Assembly (NCBI RefSeq): GCF_900129385.1
Contig: NZ_FQVO01000008.1
Location: 62,001-126,000, forward strand
DNA length: 64,000 bases
Direction of reading: 5' to 3'
From: Chryseobacterium takakiae
Lineage (GTDB): Bacteria > Bacteroidota > Bacteroidia > Flavobacteriales > Weeksellaceae
Program-made: the position numbers and the translations under genes
In this document: positions 42,285-51,121 of the stretch, one piece after another
Layout: every line of letters starts with the position of its first letter
Position numbering within the stretch: position 1 is the first letter of the stretch
The notes under the pieces: model-generated
Told to the model about the DNA's origin: nothing
The model's input: the letters and a program-made list of their open reading frames with translations, nothing else
Database searches by the model: none

Positions 42285-42917
42285 TTAATTATACAAATCC
42301 AAATAAACGTCCTGAGTTGAATTGCTTGCCAGTTCCGAAATTTCAGAACTTGTGAATGAATCCAGATATTCGTTCATCTGAGTTTCCTGCTTCTTGGAAG
42401 CTGATTTTACAGGCTGTGTCGCAGTCTTTTGTTGTTTCACCGTTTCTTTCTGTGCAATAAACTTATTATCAACCTGTGTTACAACTGTCTGATTATTATT
42501 TTCCACAGAAGTTAAATCTGACTGTAAGGTCTCATAAGCAATTTCGCTTTCCGTCTTTAGCTCACTATTATTTACAGCATAAGCAGCATTTTCATTTCTG
42601 TTTTCCTTTATTGATTCATTATCTGAATTGAAAACAAAAGTCGCTCCAAAAATCAATGCTAAAGATGCTGCAACAGCATATGCCCAGTTGAGTTTGAAAA
42701 CCGGCGCTTGTTTACGTGAGATTACTTTATTTATTACATGATTCTGAACCTCATCATACATACCTTCAGAAACTGTATAAATATTTTTACGTTCCAGGTC
42801 TTCCAGATCAAACTCATTCAGCCCGCTCAATACTTTCCCCTGAATATTTTCAAATACATTTTCAGGTACCGTGTAAATATTTTTACGTTCTAATTTTTCT
42901 ATGTCGAACTCTTTCAT
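42285..42917 (-). CDS. Membrane protein, probable anti-sigma factor of the adjacent ECF sigma factor
   Basis: The 210-residue protein has a cytoplasmic N-terminus, one membrane segment (about residues 77-96, LNWAYAVAASLALIFGATFV) and a Gln/Thr/Ser-rich outer part. The N-terminus contains two tandem copies of a 29-residue unit: FDIEKLERKNIYTVPENVFE and FDLEDLERKNIYTVSEGMYD. The topology and the place 18 bases behind the sigma gene suggest an anti-sigma factor, but no zinc-binding ASD motif is present. The start is the ATG at 42917; a TTG at 42932 is less likely. Confidence 0.7.
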   Translation of the reverse strand: MKEFDIEKLERKNIYTVPENVFENIQGKVLSGLNEFDLEDLERKNIYTVSEGMYDEVQNHVINKVISRKQAPVFKLNWAYAVAASLALIFGATFVFNSDNESIKENRNENAAYAVNNSELKTESEIAYETLQSDLTSVENNNQTVVTQVDNKFIAQKETVKQQKTATQPVKSASKKQETQMNEYLDSFTSSEISELASNSTQDVYLDLYN

Positions 42918-42935
42918 TGTCAGTTGTCTCAAAAA

Positions 42936-43487
42936 TTATCTCTCGTAATTTTCTTTAATATATTCTTCAATTTTTTGTTTGGCATAATGATAATTGGTCT
43001 TTAGTGTTCCCACCGACATATCTACAATTTTAGATATTTCTTCGTAAGGTAAATCATCATAATACCGCATCATAAATACCAGTTTCTGCTTTTCAGGCAG
43101 GCTTTGTATGGCTTTCTGTAACAAAATCTGTATTTCTTCGGCATCTTCTCCTGTGTTATCTGCAACAAGATTCTGCATGTGATATTCCGGATCCTCATCA
43201 GTTTTCTGCATTTTTTTCATTTTATTTACCTGTTGCAACGCTTCATTGGTTGCAATCCTGTACAGCCATGTGTACAATTGGCTGTCATTCTTAAACTGAT
43301 GAAAATTCTGATAAGCTTTAATAAAAGTCTCCTGCAAAGTGTCCTGAGCAAGATCTCCGTCCACAATAATTCTTCTTATGTGCCAATACAATCTGCTTTG
43401 ATAAGCATCCATCAAAGCGCGAACTCCTTTTTCCTGAGTTCGTGGATGTTGCATCAACGAAATAATTTCCGCGTCCTTAATCTTCAT
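42936..43487 (-). CDS. ECF-family RNA polymerase sigma factor
   Basis: The 183-residue sigma-70 protein has region 2 (about 25-95; DLAQDTLQETFIKAYQNFHQ, LYTWLYRIATNEA) and region 4 (about 122-175; LPEKQKLVFMMRYYDDLPYE, EISKIVDMSVGTLKTNYHYA). Region 3 is missing, as in ECF factors. It would direct a stress or envelope regulon, which may include its own operon. A full housekeeping-type promoter lies 26 bases upstream. Confidence 0.93.
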   Translation of the reverse strand: MKIKDAEIISLMQHPRTQEKGVRALMDAYQSRLYWHIRRIIVDGDLAQDTLQETFIKAYQNFHQFKNDSQLYTWLYRIATNEALQQVNKMKKMQKTDEDPEYHMQNLVADNTGEDAEEIQILLQKAIQSLPEKQKLVFMMRYYDDLPYEEISKIVDMSVGTLKTNYHYAKQKIEEYIKENYER

Positions 43488-43512
43488 AAGATGCTTTCAT
43501 TGTTTTGGATTA

Positions 43513-43545
43513 CAAAAATAATTGAAAGTTAAATTAAATATTCAA
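43513..43545 (-). promoter_or_regulatory. Promoter of the ECF sigma factor operon
   Basis: On the minus strand TTG (43545-43543), a 22-base spacer and TATTTTTG (43520-43513). Confidence 0.65.
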
Positions 43546-43789
43546 TTTTTAGTCCAATATAACAATTATTTATAATATTTTCCGCTGCAAGAAACACTCA
43601 GGATGTAAATTTTTTTTCAATTACTCATCTTGTAATCGGCGATATCATGGCCGTTTTAATTTAGCCCTGTTCAGTTTCAGCGATAAATTAATGTTAATGA
43701 AACTAAAAATAATACCGATTGTTAAAAATTAAGTATAAAAAACAACTTTATAAATGCTCTCTCCTCTCCTATCTTCCTCCATAAAATAT
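43546..43789. other. Divergent intergenic stretch between the sigma factor and DUF2520 genes
   Basis: Apart from the two promoter boxes at its ends I see no gene, RNA or clear repeat. Confidence 0.4.
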
Positions 43790-43797
43790 TATCTTTG
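43790..43797 (+). promoter_or_regulatory. -7 box (TATCTTTG) for the DUF2520 operon
   Basis: TATCTTTG ends only 4 bases before the ATG at 43802, so the mRNA would be leaderless. No TTG partner is seen. Confidence 0.5.
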
Positions 43798-43801
43798 TTT
43801 C

Positions 43802-44554
43802 ATGCAAACAGTAATTATCGGTTCCGGAAATGTTGCCTATCATCTGGCAAAAGCTTTTGTTCTGAATAGAATTCCTCTGGCACAGATTTTTGGCAGAAAT
43901 GAAAATGAACTGAGCAAAATCTCTGGTGAATTAAATATTCCGTATTCTACGGAAACGCTGCAGAAGGCAGATCTATATATAATCTGTGTAAGTGATCATT
44001 CGGTGGAAGATGTTTCCGGCACGATTACCACAAAAGACTGTCTTGTCGCCCATACTTCCGGGTCTCTGCCTAAAGAAATTCTGAAAGGAGACTACCGAAA
44101 AGCCAGCTTTTACCCTTTGCAGACTTTTTCAAAATCCAAAGCTTTGGATTATTCCAAAATTCCTTTTTTCATTGAAGCTGAAAATGAAGAAGACCGTAAA
44201 ATCCTCTTTGAAATCGCCTCAAAAATTTCGGATAATGTGATGGAAAGCACCCATGAAAAAAGGAAATATATTCATCTCACTGCTGTTTTTGCCTGTAATT
44301 TTGTGAATCATCTCTTTGCAAGAGCCAAAGAAATTTCAGATTTGCAGGTCATTCCGTTCGATTATTTTTTACCGTTAATTGATGAAACCGTTCAGAAAAT
44401 CCATGAAATAGATCCGAAATCTGCACAAACCGGGCCTGCTGTAAGAAACGATACAAGAGTGCTGCAATTGCATGAACAACTTTTACAGGGTGAAAGTCTT
44501 GAGATCTATAAAACAATGAATCTTTCTATCAAAAAGATGTATCAATTGCCATAA
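43802..44554 (+). CDS. DUF2520/Rossmann-like dehydrogenase-family protein
   Basis: The 250-residue cytoplasmic protein starts with a Rossmann motif, QTVIIGSGNVAYHLAKAF, and has LYIICVSDHSVEDVS and VAHTSGSLPKEIL typical of ProC/KPR-like NADP-binding folds. The C-terminal DUF2520 part has HLTAVFACNFVNHLF and QTGPAVRNDTRVLQLHEQLL. The substrate is unknown. The ATG at 43802 is preferred over an in-frame ATG 16 codons earlier, which adds a stretch overlapping the promoter box. It begins a co-directional run with SIMPL, kdsC, maf and sprE genes. Confidence 0.88.
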   Translation: MQTVIIGSGNVAYHLAKAFVLNRIPLAQIFGRNENELSKISGELNIPYSTETLQKADLYIICVSDHSVEDVSGTITTKDCLVAHTSGSLPKEILKGDYRKASFYPLQTFSKSKALDYSKIPFFIEAENEEDRKILFEIASKISDNVMESTHEKRKYIHLTAVFACNFVNHLFARAKEISDLQVIPFDYFLPLIDETVQKIHEIDPKSAQTGPAVRNDTRVLQLHEQLLQGESLEIYKTMNLSIKKMYQLP

Positions 44555-44580
44555 TGTTTTAACTTTGAGAAAAACGAAAC

Positions 44581-45336
44581 ATGAATACCAACATTATCCG
44601 CTCTCTCATTACCGGAGCTGCAATCGTCACCACAGCACTTATTTTAGGCTCGAGTTTTAAAAACAGGAATTTAAAGCAAGATACGATATCCGTCACCGGC
44701 CTTGGCTCCAAAGATTTTATTTCAGATGAGATCAGCTGGAGCGGGAGTTTTGATGCCAGTGCTTTTGATGCGAAAGAAGCGTATAATATCATCTCACAGG
44801 ATAAAGAAAAAGTAAAAGCTTTTTTCTACAGCAAAGGTTTCAAAGCAGGAGAATTTACTTTTGGTGGTGTTAACTTCTCAAGATCTTACCGTACGGTAAT
44901 AACCAAAGAGTCTGACGGAACAGAAAAATCCGAGGATATTTTCGACGGTTATAAAGCTACCCAAAGTGTTTTTTTCAGGGCTAAAAAAAATCCTGCGTTA
45001 ATGAAAAAGATTGAAAGTGTGATTGATAAAACGGCGGAACTCATCAACAATGGAGTACAATTTGCGCCATCTTCTCCACAATATACTTATTCCGACCTTG
45101 CTTCATTGAAACATAATTTAATTGAAGCAGGTGCGAAAGATGCCAGACAAAGGGCTGAAAAAATTGTAAAAAGCGCAGACGGAGATTTAGGTAAACTGAA
45201 AGATGCATCAATGGGTGTGTTTCAGATTACGGCAAAAGGATCTACTGATGAAGACAGCTATGGAGGAAATTTTGATACGTCCAGTAAAGAAAAGTCGGCA
45301 AGGATTACGGTAAGACTTACCTATAATCTTGATTAG
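44581..45336 (+). CDS. SIMPL domain-containing exported protein
   Basis: The 251-residue protein has one N-terminal membrane segment (about residues 7-24) and a SIMPL (DUF541) domain: DTISVTGLGSKDFISDEISW, SGSFDA, GFKAGEFTFGGVNFSRSY, LKHNLIEAGAKDARQRAEKI and ARITVRLTYNLD. SIMPL proteins are periplasmic or envelope-linked and of poorly known role. It follows the DUF2520 gene by 26 bases. Confidence 0.88.
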   Translation: MNTNIIRSLITGAAIVTTALILGSSFKNRNLKQDTISVTGLGSKDFISDEISWSGSFDASAFDAKEAYNIISQDKEKVKAFFYSKGFKAGEFTFGGVNFSRSYRTVITKESDGTEKSEDIFDGYKATQSVFFRAKKNPALMKKIESVIDKTAELINNGVQFAPSSPQYTYSDLASLKHNLIEAGAKDARQRAEKIVKSADGDLGKLKDASMGVFQITAKGSTDEDSYGGNFDTSSKEKSARITVRLTYNLD

Positions 45337-45354
45337 ATTAAACTTTTAATTAAA

Positions 45355-45873
45355 ATGAGTTATAAAGAAAAGCTTAAAAATATTAAAGCATTTGTGTTTG
45401 ATGTAGATGGTGTCTTTACAGACGGAAGCGTATATCTGCTGCCCGGAGGGAATATGTCCCGGGTGATGAATGTTCTGGACGGTTACGCTGTTGTTAAAGC
45501 GCTGAAAAATAATTACATAATCGGCGTTATTACGGGAGGAAATGACGAAATGGTGAAACACAGAATCAACTATCTTGGCATTGAAGATTATTATGCGAAA
45601 TCCCATGATAAAATGGCTGATTTTGAAGATTTCAAAAAGAAACATCGGCTTAAAAATGAAGATATTCTGACGATGGGAGATGATATTCCTGATCTTCATA
45701 TCATGAAAAATTCTGCCATTGCAGCCTGCCCGGAAAATGCCGTTCCTGAGATTAAAGAAATTGCAGCTTATATTTCACCGGTAAAAGGGGGCAGTGGCGC
45801 TGTACGCGACGTTATCGAACAGGTAATGAAGGTACAGGGAAAATGGCATGATGATAATACACAATCTATCTAA
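45355..45873 (+). CDS. kdsC: KdsC-family HAD phosphatase (Kdo 8-phosphate phosphatase)
   Basis: KdsC removes the phosphate from Kdo-8-phosphate in lipopolysaccharide inner-core synthesis. The 172-residue C0-type HAD protein has FVFDVDGVFTDGS (nucleophile Asp near 14), VITGGNDEMV, and MGDDIPDLHIM with the metal-binding Asp pair. GGSGAVRDVIEQVM near the end matches KdsC tails. The Bacteroidota enzymes are also named HAD-IIIA hydrolases, so the substrate remains an inference. Confidence 0.87.
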   Translation: MSYKEKLKNIKAFVFDVDGVFTDGSVYLLPGGNMSRVMNVLDGYAVVKALKNNYIIGVITGGNDEMVKHRINYLGIEDYYAKSHDKMADFEDFKKKHRLKNEDILTMGDDIPDLHIMKNSAIAACPENAVPEIKEIAAYISPVKGGSGAVRDVIEQVMKVQGKWHDDNTQSI

Positions 45874-45883
45874 CATACTTTGA

Positions 45884-46438
45884 ATGAAACTATTACTGGC
45901 GTCACAATCTCCCAGAAGAAAAGAATTATTGTCGAGTCTCGGCTTTACTTTTGAGGTGGTAAAAATCGACTGTGAAGAAATTGTTCCTGAACATATACAA
46001 GTAGGAGAGTCCGCAGCTTATCTTTCTGAACTTAAAGCCAATGCATTCCGTTCTCTTGAAGATGGGGAAGTATTGCTTACAGCCGATACTGTAGTTGCCA
46101 TTGACAATCAGTTTCTGGGTAAGCCGCAAGATGAGGAAGATGCCAAGAAAATGCTAAGACTGCTTTCCGGAAAGATCCATCAGGTTTATACCGGAATTAC
46201 CATTAAAACCACTGAAAAAACCATTACAAAAACTGATGTTGCGGAAGTAGAGTTTGATGATCTTACGGACAATGAAATAGAATATTATATCCGCCAGTAT
46301 CAGCCTTTTGACAAAGCAGGAAGCTATGGAATCCAGGAATGGCTCGGGATGGCAAAAATAAAAAGGTTAAACGGTAGTTTTTATACCATTATGGGACTTC
46401 CTACCCATTTGGTTTACAAAATTTTAAAAGAAATATAG
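45884..46438 (+). CDS. maf: Maf-family nucleotide pyrophosphatase
   Basis: The 184-residue protein hydrolyses non-canonical or house-keeping nucleotides, probably dTTP/UTP. The start LLASQSPRRKELLSSLGF is the family signature, followed by LTADTVVAIDNQFLGKPQDE and a C-terminal FDKAGSYGIQEW. These residues build the nucleotide pocket. It follows kdsC by 10 bases. Confidence 0.93.
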   Translation: MKLLLASQSPRRKELLSSLGFTFEVVKIDCEEIVPEHIQVGESAAYLSELKANAFRSLEDGEVLLTADTVVAIDNQFLGKPQDEEDAKKMLRLLSGKIHQVYTGITIKTTEKTITKTDVAEVEFDDLTDNEIEYYIRQYQPFDKAGSYGIQEWLGMAKIKRLNGSFYTIMGLPTHLVYKILKEI

Positions 46439-46525
46439 CAAGTTCCCACATAAAATTTTATTATTTTTACAAAATTATTAAACCGCTTTATAATAAAAAG
46501 CGGAATAGTGAGTTATATTGAAATA

Positions 46526-49132
46526 ATGAAAAAAAATATTTTATTCCTTTTAACACTTTGTATTGTTGCTTCCTGCGCTACGAAAACCAAGAAGCCGGAG
46601 CAGCGTTCAAAGTTTATGAAAGGATTTTCAACATACTATAATACATTATTTAACGCCAAAGATGCTTTAAATAATGAGTTTGAAACCAGAGATAAAGCCC
46701 ATAAAGACAATTTCTATGCGCCTTATATTCCTATTCTCACCTATGAAGATCAGCCTCTGGGAAGCGACCTTGGACAGTCTGCTGCATTTGCAGAAAACTC
46801 CATGAAAATGGCTGAAGTAAACCGTCCTTCTGATAACTCTAATAAAAGAGGAGGACCTCCGGGAATGCCACCCGGAATGCCGGGAAATTCGATGTCCGGC
46901 GGAACGGGAACAGCTTCCGGAGATATGAACCAACCGGAACAAAAAGGTGCCTCCACACTCGAAATTGCAGAAGCCAAAGCCTTAAAGGCAATCAACAAAT
47001 ATTCTGTTATCAAACATGGTGAAGAACAGAATAAACAGATTTTTGATGCGTACATGATTCTGGCACAGGCAAGAATTTACAGGGGAAAATCGCTGGATGC
47101 TCTTGACGCCTTAAATTATGTTTTCACCCATATGAAGGATGATAAGAGAATTCCTCTGGCGAGAATTTACCAGGGTCTCGCTTACGACCAGATTAAAAAT
47201 TACCATAAGGCCCATGAAACTTTTGCCAAGCTGAAAAGTGAAAAAATCAGTAAGGAATACGAAAAACTACTAAGCATCTATTATTCTGAATCACTATTGG
47301 ACGCCGGAAAAAAACAGGAAGCAGTAAAAGAACTTGATGATGCCTTCGAACTGAACAGCAACCGCAAGCTTAAGAGCAGGATCGCTTACCTGAGAGGGCA
47401 GGTGTTGGAAAGCCTTAACCAGAACGAAAAAGCCAGAGAAAGCTTTATGGCAGCCTACAAATATGCCAATGATTTTGAATTTGAAGTAAAATCACAGATC
47501 GAGATTGCTAAAACCTTTAATGGAAACGGAGATTACAGCGGAGCAAGAAAATACCTGGAAGACATCAGTAAAAAAGGAACCTACGGATCAAGAAAAAATG
47601 AATTTTATTACGCACTGGGATTGATGGCTAACAAAGCCGGGAAAAAAGAAGAAGCTCAGGAGTATTTCAGAAAATCATTGAGAGAAAAGGTTTCCGACGG
47701 ACAGGTCCGAGGTCTTGCATACTATGAAATAGGGAAGGGGTACCTCGATAAAAATGATTATATCGGTGCAGGAGCCTATTATGATTCAGCTTTAGCGGTA
47801 ATGACGTATGAGCCTTCTAAAATTCTTCTTGCAGACCAGTCGGTGTACATTAAAAAGATCTCCAAAAACTATTACCTAATCAAGAAAAACGACAGTATTC
47901 TGAATCTTGCTAAAATGTCGCCGGAACAGAAAACAGACTTTTTCACCAAATACATCGCCAAAATAAAGGCAAAGGAAGAAAAAGAGGAACTGGAAAAAAG
48001 ACGGGCGGAAAGAAGCAAAGGCTTTGATACGGGAGATTATAATTCAACGTCGATTTTTGCTAATAGTTCAAACACTTTTGAGGATTTCGGGGTCGCTTCA
48101 AAAGGCTTTTATTTCGGCAATACAGGAACGGTTTCCAAGGGAACGCAGACCTTTAAACAAACATGGGGAGAGCGTGCACTGATAGACAACTGGCGTTTTT
48201 CAAAGAAAATGGCAACCATTGAGGATATGAAAAACGATGCATTGGGAACAACTGCTGCGCCCAACCCGAGACGTTTTGAACCTGCCTTTTACATCGAGCA
48301 GATTCCTACCGATATGGCCAAGCTGGACCAGCTGAAGAAGGACAGGGATACGGCTTCGTTAGGTTTGGGTGTCATGTATCAGAATTACTTCACCAATACT
48401 CCTTTAGCAACAAAAACCCTTTACGATCTTGTTGATGTAAAACCTGAAGAAAAAGTCATGTTGCAGGCTTTGTATGAGATTTTCGCAATGAATTATGAGA
48501 AAAATCCGCAGGCTGCCGAAAGAGCAAGACAAATATTATTAAGAGATTATCCTTATACTTCATACGCTGAATTTGCCAGAAATCCGAAGAACAGTACTTT
48601 TGTAAAGTCTTCAGCAGATGTTGAGGGACAATACAAACAGGCTTACGCATTATATGAATCTGAAAAGTTTGCGGAAAGTAAAGATCTTATTGACAAGACC
48701 ATCCAGGAATATCCAAAAGACGCCCTGATCCCGAAACTTTATCTTCTGAATGCCTTTAATTCCGGTAAATCGAGTGGGAAAGAAGTTATGATTCTTCAAC
48801 TGGAGCAGATTGCTTTAAATTATGGTAAAACTCCTGAAGGCGAAAAAGCTAAAGAAATGCTTACATATCTTAAAAGTGACCTGAGCTTTCAGGCAACGGA
48901 TAACAAGGGAAATATGATCCCTCAGAATTCCGGAAATATGGCAAATGGTGTTCCGCAGCAACCCAATCAGCAGAATAATGCAACAGCGGTTCCTCAGCAG
49001 CCGGGAAATAACTTCATGAACAATCCCCAACAAAGCCAGCCGATGAATAATAACAGTAATAAATCATCTAAAAGACAGAACAACAATCAGCAGCTGCAGC
49101 CTACCAATACTGTTCCTGCGAGACCTCAATAA
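46526..49132 (+). CDS. sprE: Type IX secretion/gliding lipoprotein PorW/SprE
   Basis: The 868-residue protein has a lipoprotein signal with lipobox IVASC (Cys near residue 17), then RSKFMKGFSTYYNTLFNAKD, a Gly/Pro/Met-rich low-complexity patch near 115-145 and many TPR helices (about 150-800). The last 80 residues are Gln/Asn/Pro-rich. This is the layout of PorW (Porphyromonas) and SprE (Flavobacterium), which are needed for protein export by the type IX system and for gliding. The ATG at 46526 (MKKNILFLL) is preferred over a GTG at 46508. Confidence 0.9.
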   Translation: MKKNILFLLTLCIVASCATKTKKPEQRSKFMKGFSTYYNTLFNAKDALNNEFETRDKAHKDNFYAPYIPILTYEDQPLGSDLGQSAAFAENSMKMAEVNRPSDNSNKRGGPPGMPPGMPGNSMSGGTGTASGDMNQPEQKGASTLEIAEAKALKAINKYSVIKHGEEQNKQIFDAYMILAQARIYRGKSLDALDALNYVFTHMKDDKRIPLARIYQGLAYDQIKNYHKAHETFAKLKSEKISKEYEKLLSIYYSESLLDAGKKQEAVKELDDAFELNSNRKLKSRIAYLRGQVLESLNQNEKARESFMAAYKYANDFEFEVKSQIEIAKTFNGNGDYSGARKYLEDISKKGTYGSRKNEFYYALGLMANKAGKKEEAQEYFRKSLREKVSDGQVRGLAYYEIGKGYLDKNDYIGAGAYYDSALAVMTYEPSKILLADQSVYIKKISKNYYLIKKNDSILNLAKMSPEQKTDFFTKYIAKIKAKEEKEELEKRRAERSKGFDTGDYNSTSIFANSSNTFEDFGVASKGFYFGNTGTVSKGTQTFKQTWGERALIDNWRFSKKMATIEDMKNDALGTTAAPNPRRFEPAFYIEQIPTDMAKLDQLKKDRDTASLGLGVMYQNYFTNTPLATKTLYDLVDVKPEEKVMLQALYEIFAMNYEKNPQAAERARQILLRDYPYTSYAEFARNPKNSTFVKSSADVEGQYKQAYALYESEKFAESKDLIDKTIQEYPKDALIPKLYLLNAFNSGKSSGKEVMILQLEQIALNYGKTPEGEKAKEMLTYLKSDLSFQATDNKGNMIPQNSGNMANGVPQQPNQQNNATAVPQQPGNNFMNNPQQSQPMNNNSNKSSKRQNNNQQLQPTNTVPARPQ

Positions 49133-49136
49133 AAAT

Positions 49137-49170
49137 AAAGCGAAGATTATTCTTCGCTTTTATTTTTTTT
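49137..49170. terminator. Terminator between sprE and tsaB
   Basis: AAAGCGAAGA (49137-49146) pairs perfectly with TCTTCGCTTT (49151-49160), followed by a T-run. The right arm includes the tsaB stop region, so both convergent genes share it. Confidence 0.9.
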
Positions 49171-49830
49171 CTTGACGCCATGAAAGTCTTTCAGATAAAA
49201 AGGTTCAAAATAGGCTACATCTTCAAATTCTTTCTTTTCCAGCTTTTCCATGGTTTTCCTGATAAGATATTGTGCAGAAGGGTAGACGTCTTCATTAAAA
49301 TCAGCATTCGGAAGCTGTAAAATTTCTTTTGCTTTTCTTGCTCCGTCTCCCGCGAACAATATTTTTTTATCTTTAAATTCAATAAAAGAGTTTTCATCTA
49401 GAATTTTAGCTTCGGTCTCAGAAAGTTCCTTTCCGGTTTTACCGTCATAAACGGCCGTATAAACCTCCATTCTTCTTGCATCGACTAATGGAATAATAAG
49501 GTCATAGTTTTTGTCTAAAAAGGGCTCTATCATACTCTCCATTGAATTAACGGCGATTAAAGGAATTTTGAGTCCATAACAGAATCCCTTTGCCGAGGAC
49601 GCCCCAATTCTCAATCCTGTGTAAGAACCCGGACCTCTTCCCAGGGAAACCGCTTCAATATCTTTCAACGAAATTTCTGCGCCTTCCAGAGCCCATTCTA
49701 CGAAGGTATGCAGACTTTCAGACTGTTTATAGTTTTCAGAAACTTCTTCGGTAAGGCAAAGTAGTTTTTCATTATCTGAAATGGCTACTGAACAGTTTCT
49801 TGAGGAAGTTTCGAGATATAGGATTTTCAT
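49147..49830 (-). CDS. tsaB: tRNA threonylcarbamoyladenosine biosynthesis protein TsaB
   Basis: TsaB is the scaffold partner of TsaD in t6A37 synthesis on ANN-reading tRNAs. The 227-residue protein has MKILYLETSSRNCSVAISD, SLGRGPGSYTGLRIGASSAK (about 68-87) and LIAVNSMESM, all standard. The last 20 residues are basic. The ATG at 49830 matches the family start; the upstream codons to 49848 do not. Its own -7 box lies in the end of the next gene. Confidence 0.93.
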   Translation of the reverse strand: MKILYLETSSRNCSVAISDNEKLLCLTEEVSENYKQSESLHTFVEWALEGAEISLKDIEAVSLGRGPGSYTGLRIGASSAKGFCYGLKIPLIAVNSMESMIEPFLDKNYDLIIPLVDARRMEVYTAVYDGKTGKELSETEAKILDENSFIEFKDKKILFAGDGARKAKEILQLPNADFNEDVYPSAQYLIRKTMEKLEKKEFEDVAYFEPFYLKDFHGVKKKNKSEE

Positions 49831-49853
49831 TTTTTTATTTATATACACTGGTG

Positions 49854-49861
49854 CAAATTTA
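49854..49861 (-). promoter_or_regulatory. -7 box (TAAATTTG) for tsaB
   Basis: The minus strand reads TAAATTTG 23 bases before the tsaB ATG, overlapping the stop codon of the NTF2-like gene. Confidence 0.5.
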
Positions 49862-50299
49862 TGGCTTTATTTCCACACTTTGTCTGCTCCAAAGCTTCCA
49901 CACGGATTTCTCTTTTTTCCAAATCTCCAGTAAACCTAGGATCATTTCAAAATTTTGATTTTTATAAATACCGGAAACTTTTATTTTTCTTCTTACAGAA
50001 TAAATCTTCCTGTCTTTTTTAACTTCAGAAATTTCGATCTCAATAATGTTTGTATAGATTACTTTCTTTGAATTAAAATCCTTTTTAAAATCCTCAAAAT
50101 TCTGTATCCAGCCATTTGAATGACCAAAAGAAACATCCGGACAGAGAATATTCAAAATTTTTTCGTCATTATTTTCCATTAGTTGATCCAACTGATGAAT
50201 GCTTTCCGCCAGTTTTGGTTCGGAAGAAGAAATATTTATGGTCTGGGCATTCCACAAACAGCTAAAAACAATCAGAAAAAAGGAGAAAGCTATTTTCAT
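49859..50299 (-). CDS. Exported NTF2-like (DUF4440-type) protein
   Basis: The 146-residue protein has a signal peptide (FSFFLIVFSCLWNAQ) and an NTF2-like cone fold: SIHQLDQLMENNDEKILNIL, VSFGHSNGWIQNFEDFKKDF and a C-terminal strand WKLWSRQSVEI. DUF4440 and SnoaL-type proteins have this layout; the ligand is unknown. The ATG at 50299 shares a base with the SDR stop (TAATG), which supports this start over one 30 codons upstream that lies inside the SDR gene. Confidence 0.75.
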   Translation of the reverse strand: MKIAFSFFLIVFSCLWNAQTINISSSEPKLAESIHQLDQLMENNDEKILNILCPDVSFGHSNGWIQNFEDFKKDFNSKKVIYTNIIEIEISEVKKDRKIYSVRRKIKVSGIYKNQNFEMILGLLEIWKKEKSVWKLWSRQSVEIKP

Positions 50300-51048
50300 T
50301 ATTTTCGGTAAATCGTTCTCGGCTCTGCCTGAGCAGTAGGGTAGATGGTCATATCCGAAATACAGACATGTTTCGGAGCATTGATGCAATAGGCAATAGA
50401 ATCTGCAATATCTTCCGCTTTTAAAGGCTCATAACCTGCATAAACGGTTGCTGCTCTTTCCTGGTCTCCTTTGAATCGTACTACTGAAAAGTCTGTCTCC
50501 ACAGCTCCCGGCTGGATGTTTGTAACTTTAATTCCGAATTCGGTAAGCTCAATTCTCATTCCTTCCGAAATAACATCCACCGCTTTTTTGGTGGCACAAT
50601 AGACAACGCCATTGGCATAAGTCTGTCTCGCCGCAACTGAGCTGATATTGACAATATGCCCTGAATTCCTTTCCTTCATTCCCGGAATAATCATTTTTGA
50701 AACATATAAAAGTCCTTTTACATTTCCGTCAATCATAGAATCCCAATCATCGGTTTTTCCGGCAGAAAGAGGATCGAGACCATGTGCATTTCCGGCATTG
50801 TTGATCAGGACATCAATATCTTTCCATTTGGCAGGAAGGGAATTAATCGCTTTTTCTAATTCTTCTAAATTGCGCACATCAAACTTTAAACTAAAAATTT
50901 CGGTAAATTGAGAAAGTTCCGTTTTCAATGATTCAAGAACTTCAGATCTTCTGCCACAGATGATGATTCTATTACCTTGTTTTGCGAGAAGTTCAGCTGT
51001 AGATTTTCCTATTCCGGAAGTTGCTCCGGTGACTAATATTGTTTTCAT
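50299..51048 (-). CDS. Short-chain dehydrogenase/reductase
   Basis: The 249-residue classical SDR has the cofactor motif TGATSGIG (about 6-13), GRRSEV indicating NADP preference, NNAGNAHG (about 87) and the catalytic Ser near 139, Tyr and Lys of YCATK near 152-156. It resembles YdfG-type 3-hydroxy acid/serine dehydrogenases. The physiological substrate is not known. It heads a two-gene unit with the NTF2-like gene. Confidence 0.9.
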   Translation of the reverse strand: MKTILVTGATSGIGKSTAELLAKQGNRIIICGRRSEVLESLKTELSQFTEIFSLKFDVRNLEELEKAINSLPAKWKDIDVLINNAGNAHGLDPLSAGKTDDWDSMIDGNVKGLLYVSKMIIPGMKERNSGHIVNISSVAARQTYANGVVYCATKKAVDVISEGMRIELTEFGIKVTNIQPGAVETDFSVVRFKGDQERAATVYAGYEPLKAEDIADSIAYCINAPKHVCISDMTIYPTAQAEPRTIYRK

Positions 51049-51121
51049 AAAAATTTAAATTTTAAATATACCAATATATAATCATTGATACATGGGTACA
51101 TTATTTCATTCTTACATTAAT

